From contig UQTM01000096.1 in the NCBI GenBank assembly GCA_900544025.1, forward strand, positions 1 to 10,294: 10,294 nt of DNA, read 5' to 3'. The position numbers and the translations under genes were made by a program. A model generated the notes under the pieces. That model ran no database searches. It was not told the DNA's origin and saw only the letters and a list, made by a program, of their open reading frames with translations. This DNA comes from an uncultured Odoribacter sp. (lineage in GTDB: Bacteria > Bacteroidota > Bacteroidia > Bacteroidales > Marinifilaceae). Of this stretch, positions 1 to 8,100 are shown piece by piece (the first letter of the stretch is position 1; every line of letters begins with the position of its first letter).

Positions 1-1470
1 GCCGCCGAAATGCTGATAATCGAACCCGGCGGTCAGGCGGTTGCCCGAAAAAAGAACGGCACTCTGAAACCACGAAACGCCCAGCATCCGGTCTTTGGAA
101 TTAAAACGGGACTTCTGCGGCTCCTCTCCTGCCAAATAACCGTCGTTTATCCGGTGCCGCCCCCAATTATAAAAAAAACTCAAAGCCCCGGACATCCTGT
201 CGGAACGATTTTCCAAAGCCAGAGAAGCCATACCGCGGGTAATGCGCGAATCGTTATCGAACCTCGGCTCGTCCACCTCTCCGGGATTGGAAGCATTATA
301 ATGCGTCACGTTGGCATCCCCCGCCAGCTTCCAGCCCTCGGCCAGCTCATACCCCAACTTGGCATATCCGCCGTATTGCTCGAACCCCATATCCGCACGG
401 TGGCCGTCGGAGCGATTATAAGACCCCGTCACCACACTGCTGAAACGGCCTTTCTTCACACGGTTCGACACTTCGGTCTGCAACGTCCCGTACGATCCCG
501 CTCCCAGCTGCACTCCCGTGTTCACCCCGTCCTCCTGCTGCTTACGGGTAACTATATTGACCACCCCGCCCATCGCATTCGAGCCGTACAGCACAGACGC
601 CGGTCCCCGCAGCACCTCCACCCGCTCGGCCAGCATCGATTGATAAGCGTCGGCAATAGGATGCCCCATCAATCCCATATATTGAGGATGCCCGTCGATC
701 AGCACCAGCAAACCCGTTGTAGGACTGCCGCCGACACCTCTCAGGCTCATGCCCCCGGCAGCCCCGGTGGAAACGCCGTATCCCATCATCCCCCTGGATG
801 TCGTAAAAAATCCCGGAACCTGCTCCGTCAATACCGGCAGCAGGGACGGCTCATACCGCTTCTCGATCTGCGAACGGTTCACCACCGAAACCGTCATCGG
901 CAAATGGCGGATATCCGTTTCATGGCGGGTCCCCGTCACCACCACCTCATCCATCACCACATTCCGGGCTATCCGGGCGGTATCGCTCTGCGCCTTCGCC
1001 TGCACCGCCGTCCCGCCGAGCACACACGCCAGCAATACCCCTGCAAATGTTTTCTTCATTCGGATCCCCGCAATAAAATCCCGGATCACCGGATACATCT
1101 CCGCAACGGACTTCAACCGGTAGCAAGCCGACTCCAAAGGACACCAGCCGCTCTTTTCCCGGTTTTCAATAAAAGGAACTTCCTGCCGGAAAGCCACATC
1201 GATGTGGGCTTCCCGCAACAAAGCAAGGGCAGGCGTACTGATCACATCGGCATAAACCTCTCCCACCTTCCCCAGCACCATCAACGCGGCGGCAGCCTTT
1301 CCCACCACCTTGTCGGCAACGCTCGCCCCTTTCATAAAACCGGGATCGGACTGATACAGATCACACAGATCCGCCACTCCGCGCTGAACAAACGTATAAA
1401 CCGTCTTCCGGCTCATCATCACACAGGAATACTCTCCCGAATGCAATAAATCGATCAAACGTTCCATCAT
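1..1470 (-). CDS. DUF1893 domain fused in frame to a TonB-dependent outer-membrane receptor (partial, runs off left edge)
   Basis: The frame is open for 490 codons from ATG at 1470 to base 1. Residues 1-137 form a complete DUF1893 (TM1506-like) domain; visible motifs are GASVADKVVGKAAAALMVLG, then ALALLREAHIDVAF and GWCPLESACY. The family is described as having a cytidine-deaminase-like fold, function unknown. Codon 138 is an ATG followed by a clear signal peptide (MKKTFAGVLLACVLGG, ending near AKAQ), a TonB box DEVVVTGTR and a plug domain with VEVLRGPASVLYGSNAMGG. The receptor lacks the carboxypeptidase-like N-domain of SusC and resembles CirA/BtuB-type receptors for metal complexes or cofactors; its ligand is unknown. 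The start overlaps the upstream reductase stop as ATGA, and a second ATG follows at 1467. Most of the barrel lies outside the window. Domain identities are secure. Whether one fused protein or two proteins are made is uncertain, because the signal peptide is internal to the fusion. Confidence 0.85.
   Translation of the reverse strand, partial: MMERLIDLLHSGEYSCVMMSRKTVYTFVQRGVADLCDLYQSDPGFMKGASVADKVVGKAAAALMVLGKVGEVYADVISTPALALLREAHIDVAFRQEVPFIENREKSGWCPLESACYRLKSVAEMYPVIRDFIAGIRMKKTFAGVLLACVLGGTAVQAKAQSDTARIARNVVMDEVVVTGTRHETDIRHLPMTVSVVNRSQIEKRYEPSLLPVLTEQVPGFFTTSRGMMGYGVSTGAAGGMSLRGVGGSPTTGLLVLIDGHPQYMGLMGHPIADAYQSMLAERVEVLRGPASVLYGSNAMGGVVNIVTRKQQEDGVNTGVQLGAGSYGTLQTEVSNRVKKGRFSSVVTGSYNRSDGHRADMGFEQYGGYAKLGYELAEGWKLAGDANVTHYNASNPGEVDEPRFDNDSRITRGMASLALENRSDRMSGALSFFYNWGRHRINDGYLAGEEPQKSRFNSKDRMLGVSWFQSAVLFSGNRLTAGFDYQHFGG
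1057..1059 (-). other. Probable internal start codon of the TonB-dependent receptor
   Basis: This ATG is codon 138 of the fused frame. It directly precedes a lysine-lysine n-region and a hydrophobic stretch typical of a signal peptide, so it is the expected start of an exported receptor (353 codons of it lie in the window). The bases ATGA at 1059-1056 contain a TGA in the next frame. If one G were removed from the GGGG run at 1069-1066, the DUF1893 frame would end at that TGA, giving the same ATGA coupling seen at the reductase/DUF1893 junction. Confidence 0.65.
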
Positions 1471-2867
1471 AAAATGCCTTGTTTCAATTGTTCGACAAAT
1501 CCATCGATACGATGAATCTCTTTAGGGATATCGATCGCCTGCGGGCAATGCGGCGAACATTGGTTACACCCGATACAGTGATTCGCCTGCCGGAGCTTGG
1601 GCACACTGCGGTCGTACCCCACCAGAAAAGCCCGCCGGGCCTTCCGGTAACTCTCGTTCCGGCTGTTCTCCGGCACATTCCCTTCATTGACACACTTATT
1701 ATAATGCAGCAAAATAGCCGGAATATCGATCCCGTAAGGGCAAGGCATACAATATTTACAATCATTGCAGGGAATCGTCGGATACTGCATCATCAGGTCC
1801 GCCGTCTCGTACAGAAACCGGGTTTCCTCCTCCGTCAGCGGTACCAGGGGCGAATAAGTGCGGATATTATCCTGCAAATGCTCCATATAGGTCATACCGC
1901 TCAGCACCGTAAGCACATGCTCCGGCGTCCCCGCATACCGGAAAGCCCACGAAGCCACACTATCGCCAGGACGCCGCTGCTTCAACCGCGCCACGATATG
2001 ATCGTGCACATTGGAAAGCCGCCCCCCCAGCAAAGGCTCCATAATTACAGCCGGGATCCCTCTTTTGCTCAACTCGCCGTATAAATATTCTGCATCCGTA
2101 TTCCGCGGATTCACCTCCTTGGCATGTTTCCAATCCAGATAATTCAGCTGGATCTGCACAAAATCCCACTTCAGCTCCTCTTGCCGGGACAGTAAATAAT
2201 CGAACACCTCTATATCCCCGTGATATGAGAAACCGAGATTCCGGATACGCCCGGCTTCGCGCTCTTTCAGCAGGAAATCGAGCATGCCGTTATCCAGATA
2301 CCGCGAACGCAAAGCCTCCATTCCCCCCATACCGATACCATGCAACAGATAATAATCGATATAATCCACCTGCAAATCCTGAAAAGAACGACGATACATC
2401 GCAAGCGATTCTTCCCGACTGTGAGTGGCCGGACTGAAATTCGACAGCTTAGTCGCAATCAGAAACCGATCACGCGGATGCCGTTTAAGGGCGATACCCG
2501 TAGCCTTTTCCGACCACCCCTGCACATAAACGGGCGACGTATCGAAGTAATTCACCCCGTGGGCAATAGCATAATCCACCAACCTGTTTACAGCCTCCTG
2601 ATCGATCAGGTCTCCCTTGCCGTCGGGCGAAGGCACGGTAGGCCAGCGCATACAGCCATAGCCGAGGATAGACACCCGGTCTCCGGTGGTAGGATTCGTC
2701 CGGTAAGTCATGCCGCCGTCCGGCACATTGCCGGCTGTGGTAGATCCGCCCTTCGGGCCGGAACCGGAGCCGCAACCGTAGAGGGAGGTCGTAGCGGCAA
2801 CCGTACTGATCCCGACGATTTTAAGAAACTCCCGGCGATCCATTTCCTTATGATTCTTATTTTCCAT
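1467..2867 (-). CDS. Exported (Tat-type lipoprotein) aldo/keto reductase with two C-terminal [4Fe-4S] motifs
   Basis: This is a 466-aa oxidoreductase. The N-terminus has a twin-arginine motif (DRREFLK, residues 10-16), a hydrophobic segment and a possible lipobox LYGC (Cys32), followed by a Gly/Ser-rich linker. It is therefore probably exported folded and lipid-anchored. Residues ~53-345 are an aldo/keto reductase barrel; the catalytic tetrad is visible as Asp109, Tyr114, Lys140 and His176. The C-terminus carries two ferredoxin-type motifs, Cys367/370/373/376 and Cys431/434/437/441, as in the ferredoxin-fused aldo/keto reductases (COG1453 type). Export is odd, since these enzymes normally use cytoplasmic NAD(P)H; electrons may instead come through the clusters from the polyferredoxin encoded 26 bases upstream. 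The stop overlaps the start of the next gene (ATGA). The substrate cannot be told. The Tyr at the -2 lipobox position is unusual, so lipidation is less sure than Tat export. Confidence 0.9.
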   Translation of the reverse strand: MENKNHKEMDRREFLKIVGISTVAATTSLYGCGSGSGPKGGSTTAGNVPDGGMTYRTNPTTGDRVSILGYGCMRWPTVPSPDGKGDLIDQEAVNRLVDYAIAHGVNYFDTSPVYVQGWSEKATGIALKRHPRDRFLIATKLSNFSPATHSREESLAMYRRSFQDLQVDYIDYYLLHGIGMGGMEALRSRYLDNGMLDFLLKEREAGRIRNLGFSYHGDIEVFDYLLSRQEELKWDFVQIQLNYLDWKHAKEVNPRNTDAEYLYGELSKRGIPAVIMEPLLGGRLSNVHDHIVARLKQRRPGDSVASWAFRYAGTPEHVLTVLSGMTYMEHLQDNIRTYSPLVPLTEEETRFLYETADLMMQYPTIPCNDCKYCMPCPYGIDIPAILLHYNKCVNEGNVPENSRNESYRKARRAFLVGYDRSVPKLRQANHCIGCNQCSPHCPQAIDIPKEIHRIDGFVEQLKQGIL

Positions 2868-2893
2868 AACTTAACTTACAAATTACGATTCAA

Positions 2894-4399
2894 TTATACA
2901 ATCCGGTGATTCTCATGCCCTTCCACATAAATAGCACTAAAAGGACGTGCCGGACATAAATTTTCACAAGCCCCGCAGCCGATACACCGTTCCACATTCA
3001 CCACCGGGATCTTCGCCCCTTCCGGATCGTCCGGGTCGGAAGCAACCATCAGAATAGCCTCCGTCGGACAATGGCGGGCACAATTACCACATTCCACCCC
3101 ATCGGTCAGCACCACACAATTCTCCTTTACCCATACGGCATGCCCCACCTGTATCGAAGACTTTTCCGCCACATCGATCGGACGGATCGCACCCGCCGGA
3201 CAAACTTCCGCACACTTCACACATTCCGGACGGCAGTATCCGCGTTCGTACGACATTTCCGGCTGCATGAACTTCGTCACATCCGCCGACGGACGCAACA
3301 CCCCGTTCGGACACGAGGAAACACAAAGCTGGCAAGCCGTACAATGATTCGCCATATTCCGGGCACTTAAAGCTCCCGGAGGAACGATCGGAGTAAACCG
3401 ATGAGGAATTTTCTTATCCTTAATCGCCGCCAGGCCGCCGTCCACCTTCTTTTCCTGAGCTTGCAGGATAGAGTTCGCCGCCAAAAGCGTCGCTGCGGAA
3501 AGAAAACCCCGGCGCGCCGCATCGATCTGCTTCGAAGATACCTTTTGGCTCTCCTCTCCCCGGACACCGGCAACCGCCTGCTTTTTCCGCAGCTTATAAT
3601 CGATAGCCCCCCGCTTGCAAGTCCCGATACAATTCAGGCAAACCACGCAACGGCTGTAATCGATCCGGTGTTCCTTCGCCTGGATACAGGCAGCCTTACA
3701 ATGCCGGGCACACAAACCGCACTTATTACATTTTTCCTCGTCGATCGTAACCCGGAACAAGGAAAAACGGGAAATCCATCCCAGCACCGTCCCCACCGGG
3801 CAAACGGTATTGCAATAAGTACGCCCGTTCCGCCAGGCCAGCACCGCCAGCACCGCGAAAGTAACTACGGCAATCAGAAAGGTAGGAAGGCTTTTCAACC
3901 AGACATCCACCTCGTAAAAAGCATAACTATTCACCCGTTCCGCCAAATAAGCCAATAAATTATTGCCCCATTGCCAAAGAGGCTGAAACAAATTATTAAC
4001 AATACGCCCGTAAGAACTATACGGTGCGAGCAAAGTAGCCCAGCCACCTATCCCTGCGAGCAAAGCCACGACGAACACAACCAAAACTCCATAGCGCAAC
4101 CATGAACGGGCGGGAGAATAAGAATAAGGCAGTTTTTTCTTTCGCTTACCGAACCAGGCGATCCCGTCCTGCATCACCCCCAACGGGCAGATCACAGAAC
4201 AATAAACACGTCCGAAAACCCCGGTCAGTAACACCAAGAATAAAACGACCCCGACATTCAAAGCCAGCACAGCCGGCAAAAACTGAATCCTGGCAAGCCA
4301 GCCGAACCAGATGTGCATCGTTCCTGTAAAATCAAGAAACAGCAACGTAATAAGCACATAAACCAATAAGGCAACAATAATTCTAATTTTTCGCAACAC
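2894..4399 (-). CDS. Membrane polyferredoxin, NapH-NapG-like fusion with internal twin-arginine segment
   Basis: This is a 501-aa protein that begins with GTG at 4399; an in-frame TAA lies at 4408-4406, so only GTG, or TTG at 4396, can start it. About four membrane helices (roughly 5-24, 42-62, 101-119, 172-189) come first. A basic cytoplasmic loop KRKKK lies at 85-89, and the NapH-type motifs CSVICP (67-72) and CNTVCP (196-201) follow helices 2 and 4. Two [4Fe-4S] motifs follow (Cys224-238 and Cys251-261), predicted cytoplasmic. Then comes ARRGFLSAATLLAAN (295-309), an internal Tat-like signal. After it lie four more cysteine sets (353-363, 389-400, 428-444, 472-482), as in NapG, predicted periplasmic. 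The layout suggests electron transfer from the cytoplasm or quinone pool to the periplasm, probably to the exported reductase encoded next. No Nap catalytic subunit is present, so nitrate reduction is not implied. Confidence 0.9.
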   Translation of the reverse strand: MLRKIRIIVALLVYVLITLLFLDFTGTMHIWFGWLARIQFLPAVLALNVGVVLFLVLLTGVFGRVYCSVICPLGVMQDGIAWFGKRKKKLPYSYSPARSWLRYGVLVVFVVALLAGIGGWATLLAPYSSYGRIVNNLFQPLWQWGNNLLAYLAERVNSYAFYEVDVWLKSLPTFLIAVVTFAVLAVLAWRNGRTYCNTVCPVGTVLGWISRFSLFRVTIDEEKCNKCGLCARHCKAACIQAKEHRIDYSRCVVCLNCIGTCKRGAIDYKLRKKQAVAGVRGEESQKVSSKQIDAARRGFLSAATLLAANSILQAQEKKVDGGLAAIKDKKIPHRFTPIVPPGALSARNMANHCTACQLCVSSCPNGVLRPSADVTKFMQPEMSYERGYCRPECVKCAEVCPAGAIRPIDVAEKSSIQVGHAVWVKENCVVLTDGVECGNCARHCPTEAILMVASDPDDPEGAKIPVVNVERCIGCGACENLCPARPFSAIYVEGHENHRIV

Positions 4400-4426
4400 A
4401 GTCTGTTATTTTATAGATTTCTGTGA

Positions 4427-4434
4427 CAAAAATA
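4427..4434 (-). promoter_or_regulatory. Candidate -7 element for the leftward redox operon
   Basis: The minus strand reads TATTTTTG, a full match to the Bacteroides -7 consensus TAnnTTTG. It lies 27 bases before the GTG start at 4399, giving a short leader. I see no TTTG at the proper distance upstream, so the match may be chance in AT-rich DNA. Confidence 0.35.
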
Positions 4435-4790
4435 AAAAGATGTTTCCATTGCTATTTTGCTGTAAAGCTATTTTTATTTTGTTGAGAAGACAATTTATAA
4501 AAATCATCCCCCCTTCCGGACATATTTTCCATGTTTCCTTAAAATAAACACCCTTCACCTCCCCTTAAACAAACCGACTCACAGCTCTATTTTCGGACTT
4601 TCCGTTTCAGATCATATTCCGGATGAATATAGAACAAATCCTTTTTCATCTTCCCGAAGAATATGTATTAACTAAAAATAACAACAACCAAAACTCTGAC
4701 ACATAAATATTTAGTAAGTATATAATAATCTTAAATTCATTTTTTATGTAAAAAATAACCATGATTTTATATTTTATTAGAGAATATTCA

Positions 4791-4798
4791 TACTTTTG
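4791..4798 (+). promoter_or_regulatory. Candidate -7 element upstream of the SusCD pair
   Basis: TACTTTTG is a perfect match to TAnnTTTG on the plus strand. There is no clear TTTG about 20 bases upstream, only TTTT/TTTA stretches. It lies outside, and to the left of, the inverted repeats. A transcript from here would read through the whole 221-base repeat-bounded element and have a leader of about 340 nt before the SusC start. Confidence 0.35.
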
Positions 4799-4835
4799 CA
4801 AAAAAATAGGGTCTAAATAGGTGCTTATCTTAGGT

Positions 4836-4868
4836 TTTGTTTAAGACTTTAACGTCCGTTTATTTTCG
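4836..4868 (+). promoter_or_regulatory. Candidate SusCD promoter whose -7 box lies inside the left inverted repeat
   Basis: TTTG (4836-4839) is followed after 21 bases by TATTTTCG (4861-4868), which differs from TAnnTTTG at one consensus position. The -33 box is outside the repeat and the -7 box is inside it. This promoter would be rebuilt unchanged after inversion, while the leader behind it would be replaced by its reverse complement. Spacing and sequence are acceptable but not decisive. Confidence 0.35.
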
Positions 4869-4869
4869 T
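4851..4869 (+). repeat. Left arm of a perfect 19-base inverted repeat (candidate inversion site)
   Basis: The sequence is AACGTCCGTTTATTTTCGT. Its exact reverse complement occurs at 5053-5071. Bases on either side of the arms do not continue the match, so the repeat has sharp ends. Confidence 0.9.
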
Positions 4870-5052
4870 CGCATTCACAAAACGGGATCATCAACGGAAA
4901 AACGGCGAGTGAATGACGGGAAAGACTATTCTCAAAAGAAATATGGCAATGCCTAAACCTATGAATGACAGCAACAACTAAGATTTATAAACTGTTTAAA
5001 ACTACTTGCGGAAAGTAATAATGAAAAATTCGGTGCAACAACGGGAATTTTA

Positions 5053-5071
5053 ACGAAAATAAACGGACGTT
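5053..5071 (-). repeat. Right arm of the perfect 19-base inverted repeat
   Basis: The plus strand reads ACGAAAATAAACGGACGTT, the exact reverse complement of 4851-4869. It ends 70 bases before the SusC start codon. Confidence 0.9.
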
Positions 5072-5141
5072 TTCATTAGACTACACTTTCCATAACAACT
5101 AAAAGCGGATAGCACTTATATTTTAATTAATACTACTACTT

Positions 5142-8100
5142 ATGAAGAAAACACTTGGATTATTTCTATCCCTGATCTTCCTGGGGATACAACTCTGTTT
5201 CGCACAGAGAACGTCGGTGAGCGGGACGGTGACCGACGCTTCCGACGGCAGTCCTCTGCCGGGAGTAACCGTCGTAGTAAAAGGCGAAACCACAGGCGCT
5301 TCCACCGACCACAACGGAAAATTCACGTTAAGAGTTCCGGCCGGAGCGACCCTCGTATTTTCCTATATCGGAATGAAAACACAGGAAATTGCCATCGGTA
5401 ACCAAAAAACCTTTCAGGTGAAAATGGAAAGCGAAAGCACGAACATCGACGAAGTCGTTGTCACCGCAATGGGAATCAACCGTCAGGAAAAATCCCTCGG
5501 CTATTCGGTAAGCACCGTAAAATCGGACGAGCTGACAGCCGCCCGCGAAAACAGCGTGATCAACTCCTTAGCCGGAAAAATGGCAGGCGTAAATGTCTCG
5601 GCCTCTTCCGGAACACCCGGAGGTAGTGCAAGAATCATCATCCGCGGACAATCCTCTCTGGGAACTTCCGGACAACCTATATTCGTGATCGACGGAGTAC
5701 CCGTAAGCAACAGCAGCTACAACCCTGCCGGAATCCAGGGAAATGTGGATGCCGGATCGCGTATCGGCGACATCAGCTCCGACGACATCGAAAGCATGAG
5801 CGTATTGAAAGGGGCTGCCGCCACGGCACTCTACGGAGCAAGAGCCAAAGACGGGGCGGTTATCATCACCACCAAACGCGGGGCTAAAAACATGAAAACC
5901 ACCGTCAGCGTAAACTCCTCGTTCCGGATGGACCGGGTGCTGAAACTGCCGGAATTTCAAAACGACTATGCACCGGGTAACCCGCAGACCGGAGAATATA
6001 GCGTGTCTTACCTGAACGGCTGGGGGCCCCGCATCGCCGATGTTCAGGATCAGGAATTTACTATATTCACGGGCGAAAAGGTGAAACTGCAAGCCTACCC
6101 GGACAACGTGAAAGACTTTTACAACACCGGATACACTTTCATCAACAGCGTATCCGCTTCCGGCGGTGACGAAAAAAACGATTTCCGCCTGGGCTTCTCC
6201 GCACACAACCAGACCGGGATCGTCCCCAGCAACGACTACGACAAATATAACATCACGTTCAACGGCGGGCATCAATTCACCGAAAAACTGTCTGCGCGGG
6301 TATCCGTGTCGTACGCCAACGTAAAATCGGAAGGCCGCCCAGCTCAGGGAAGCAACGATGTAAACGTATTGATCCCCACGATCAACTCCATCCCCCGCAC
6401 GCTCGATATGAAAACCATCCGGGAAAACTGGATCACCGAAGACGAAAAAGCCTATGCGATCGACGGAACCTCCAGCGGTAAAACCAACAATCCTTTCTGG
6501 ATCATCAACAAAAACAAATACACGGACAATGTAGATCGCTTCATCGGAAGCGCAATGGTGGAATTCGAGCCGGTAAAAAATTTGAAGATCAGTAATAATG
6601 CGGGTATCGACTATTACAAGGAAGACCGCCGCCAGGTATGGGCATACAACACGATCGGAAAACAGAAAGGAGCATTCGATACGTACGACATCACCAGCCG
6701 CGTCATAAACAACGACCTGATCCTGACCTACGACTGGCAGATCAACGAAGATTTCGGACTGAAAGTGATTGCCGGGCAGAACATCTACGAATCGGAAATA
6801 AAGCGTCTGATCGTCAATGCTTCCGACCTGCTTGTTCCCGATGTATATGCATACGCCAATGCAGAAGCGAAAATCCCGACCAACATCTACCGGAAAAACC
6901 GCCTGGTCGGACTGTACGGCGACATCGGTTTCAGCTTCCGCAACATGGTTTTCCTCAACGTAACCGGACGTAACGACTGGTCGTCCACCATGCCGAAATC
7001 ACACCGTTCCTATTTCTATCCATCGGTTAGCGCAGGTTTCGTATTTACCGAACTCATTCCGGCGAACGACATCCTGAGCTACGGAAAATTCCGGATCAAC
7101 TATGCCAACGTAGGTAGCGACACCGATCCTTATGCACTCGACTATGTATATACGCCTGAAAACAGCTACTTCCTTCAATTCATCGGTTCCGACGGGGGAA
7201 AATTCCCGCACGGGGGATTGTTGGGATACGCCATTCCGGGACGCTATCCGGATCCGAACCTCAAACCGCAAAATCAGTCTGCCTTCGAGATCGGAGCCGA
7301 TCTCCGCTTATTCAACGGACGCATCACCATCGACGCGACTTATTACAGAAATATGACGACCAACAACATCGCCGATATCGATGCCCCGAACTCCACCGGA
7401 TATTTTTACTTTAAGAAAAACGCCGGAAAGATCTTAAACAAAGGAGTTGAATTAATGGTAGGCTTAACCCCCGTACACAACCAGGTGAAATGGGACATAA
7501 ACCTGAACTTCGCCGCAAACCGGCAAACCGTAAAAGAATTAGACCCCAGTGTCGATATGCTGAATCTGACATCCGGCTGGAGCGGGCTGCAAGTGAAAGC
7601 TGCTGTCGGAGAACCGTTCAGCCTCTACGGAGTGGGCTGGGAACGCGATCCGGACGGGAACATCCTGATCAACGCTTCCAACGGCTCGCGCCTCACCTCT
7701 TCTACTGCCGTGAACTTAGGCAAAATTGCCCCGGACTGGACTTTGGGCATCGGCAACACCCTTTCTTTCAAAGGGCTGTCTCTGGGATTCCTGATCGACA
7801 TCCGCCAGGGAGGCGTGATGTATTCCGGTACGGTCAGCAACCTGCGTACCAGCGGGCAGGCCAAAGAAACCCTGCTCAACGACCGTATGCCGATCATCGA
7901 CCAAGGGGTGGTGCAGCAAGCCGACGGAACTTATATACCCAACACCACTTTGATCAAACCTTACGATTATTGGCAAAACTACAAAGTGGGCAACACCGAA
8001 GCCAACATTTTCGACGCTTCGTATGTGAAACTGCGGGAACTGACCCTGAACTATAACCTTCCGGGCAAATGGTTCGATAAATGCTTCATCAAAAAAGTAA

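Larger units (their letters stand above)
4851..5071. promoter_or_regulatory. Candidate invertible (phase-variable) segment upstream of the SusCD pair
   Basis: Two perfect 19-base inverted arms flank a 183-base AT-rich, non-coding segment directly upstream of an outer-membrane SusC/SusD pair. This size and placement match the invertible promoter regions of Bacteroides surface loci. The outer part of the arm (AACGTCCGT) also resembles, as I remember it, the core of the sites used by the Mpi-type serine recombinase in B. fragilis. No recombinase gene lies in the window, so it would have to act in trans. I could not find a clear complete promoter within the segment in either orientation, so the mechanism is open. 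A long-range hairpin in the SusC leader RNA is an alternative use of the repeat. Confidence 0.65.
4400..5141. other. 742-base divergent intergenic region with no recognisable gene
   Basis: This region separates the leftward redox operon from the rightward SusCD pair and is much richer in A+T than the genes. The first 390 bases hold the candidate leftward promoter and two weak palindromes (4614-4630 and 4739-4756). Two rightward promoter candidates and a 221-base element bounded by a perfect inverted repeat (4851-5071) follow. The last 70 bases form the AT-rich leader before the SusC start. I found no convincing protein-coding frame; the longest methionine-started frame noticed inside the repeat-bounded segment is only 12 codons (4943-4981). 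Confidence 0.8.

Noticed and set aside
10..1449. A 479-codon open frame on the plus strand
   Set aside because: It is antisense to the DUF1893-TonB receptor frame, has low-complexity His/Pro/Arg-rich composition and no recognisable motif. The minus strand shows clear family motifs throughout.
2894..4399. Nitrate reductase (Nap) electron-transfer operon
   Set aside because: The NapH/NapG-like domains are present, but no NapA, NapB, NapD or NapF lies nearby. The neighbouring enzyme is an aldo/keto reductase, so a nap name would mislead.
4614..4630. Hairpin ATATTC-CGGAT-GAATAT
   Set aside because: A 6-base stem in a 742-base AT-rich region is expected by chance, and it has no clear position relative to a gene.
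4739..4756. Palindrome ATTTTTTA-TG-TAAAAAAT
   Set aside because: It is made only of A and T in AT-rich DNA, so chance is likely; it lacks the GC stem of a terminator.
4943..4981. A 12-codon frame (MAMPKPMNDSNN) inside the repeat-bounded segment
   Set aside because: Too short to support from sequence alone; no ribosome-binding context or conservation evidence. It would exist in only one orientation if the segment inverts.
5568..6275. A 235-codon minus-strand frame inside the SusC gene
   Set aside because: It is antisense to a well-supported SusC coding region and shows no domain or signal; a codon-bias shadow.
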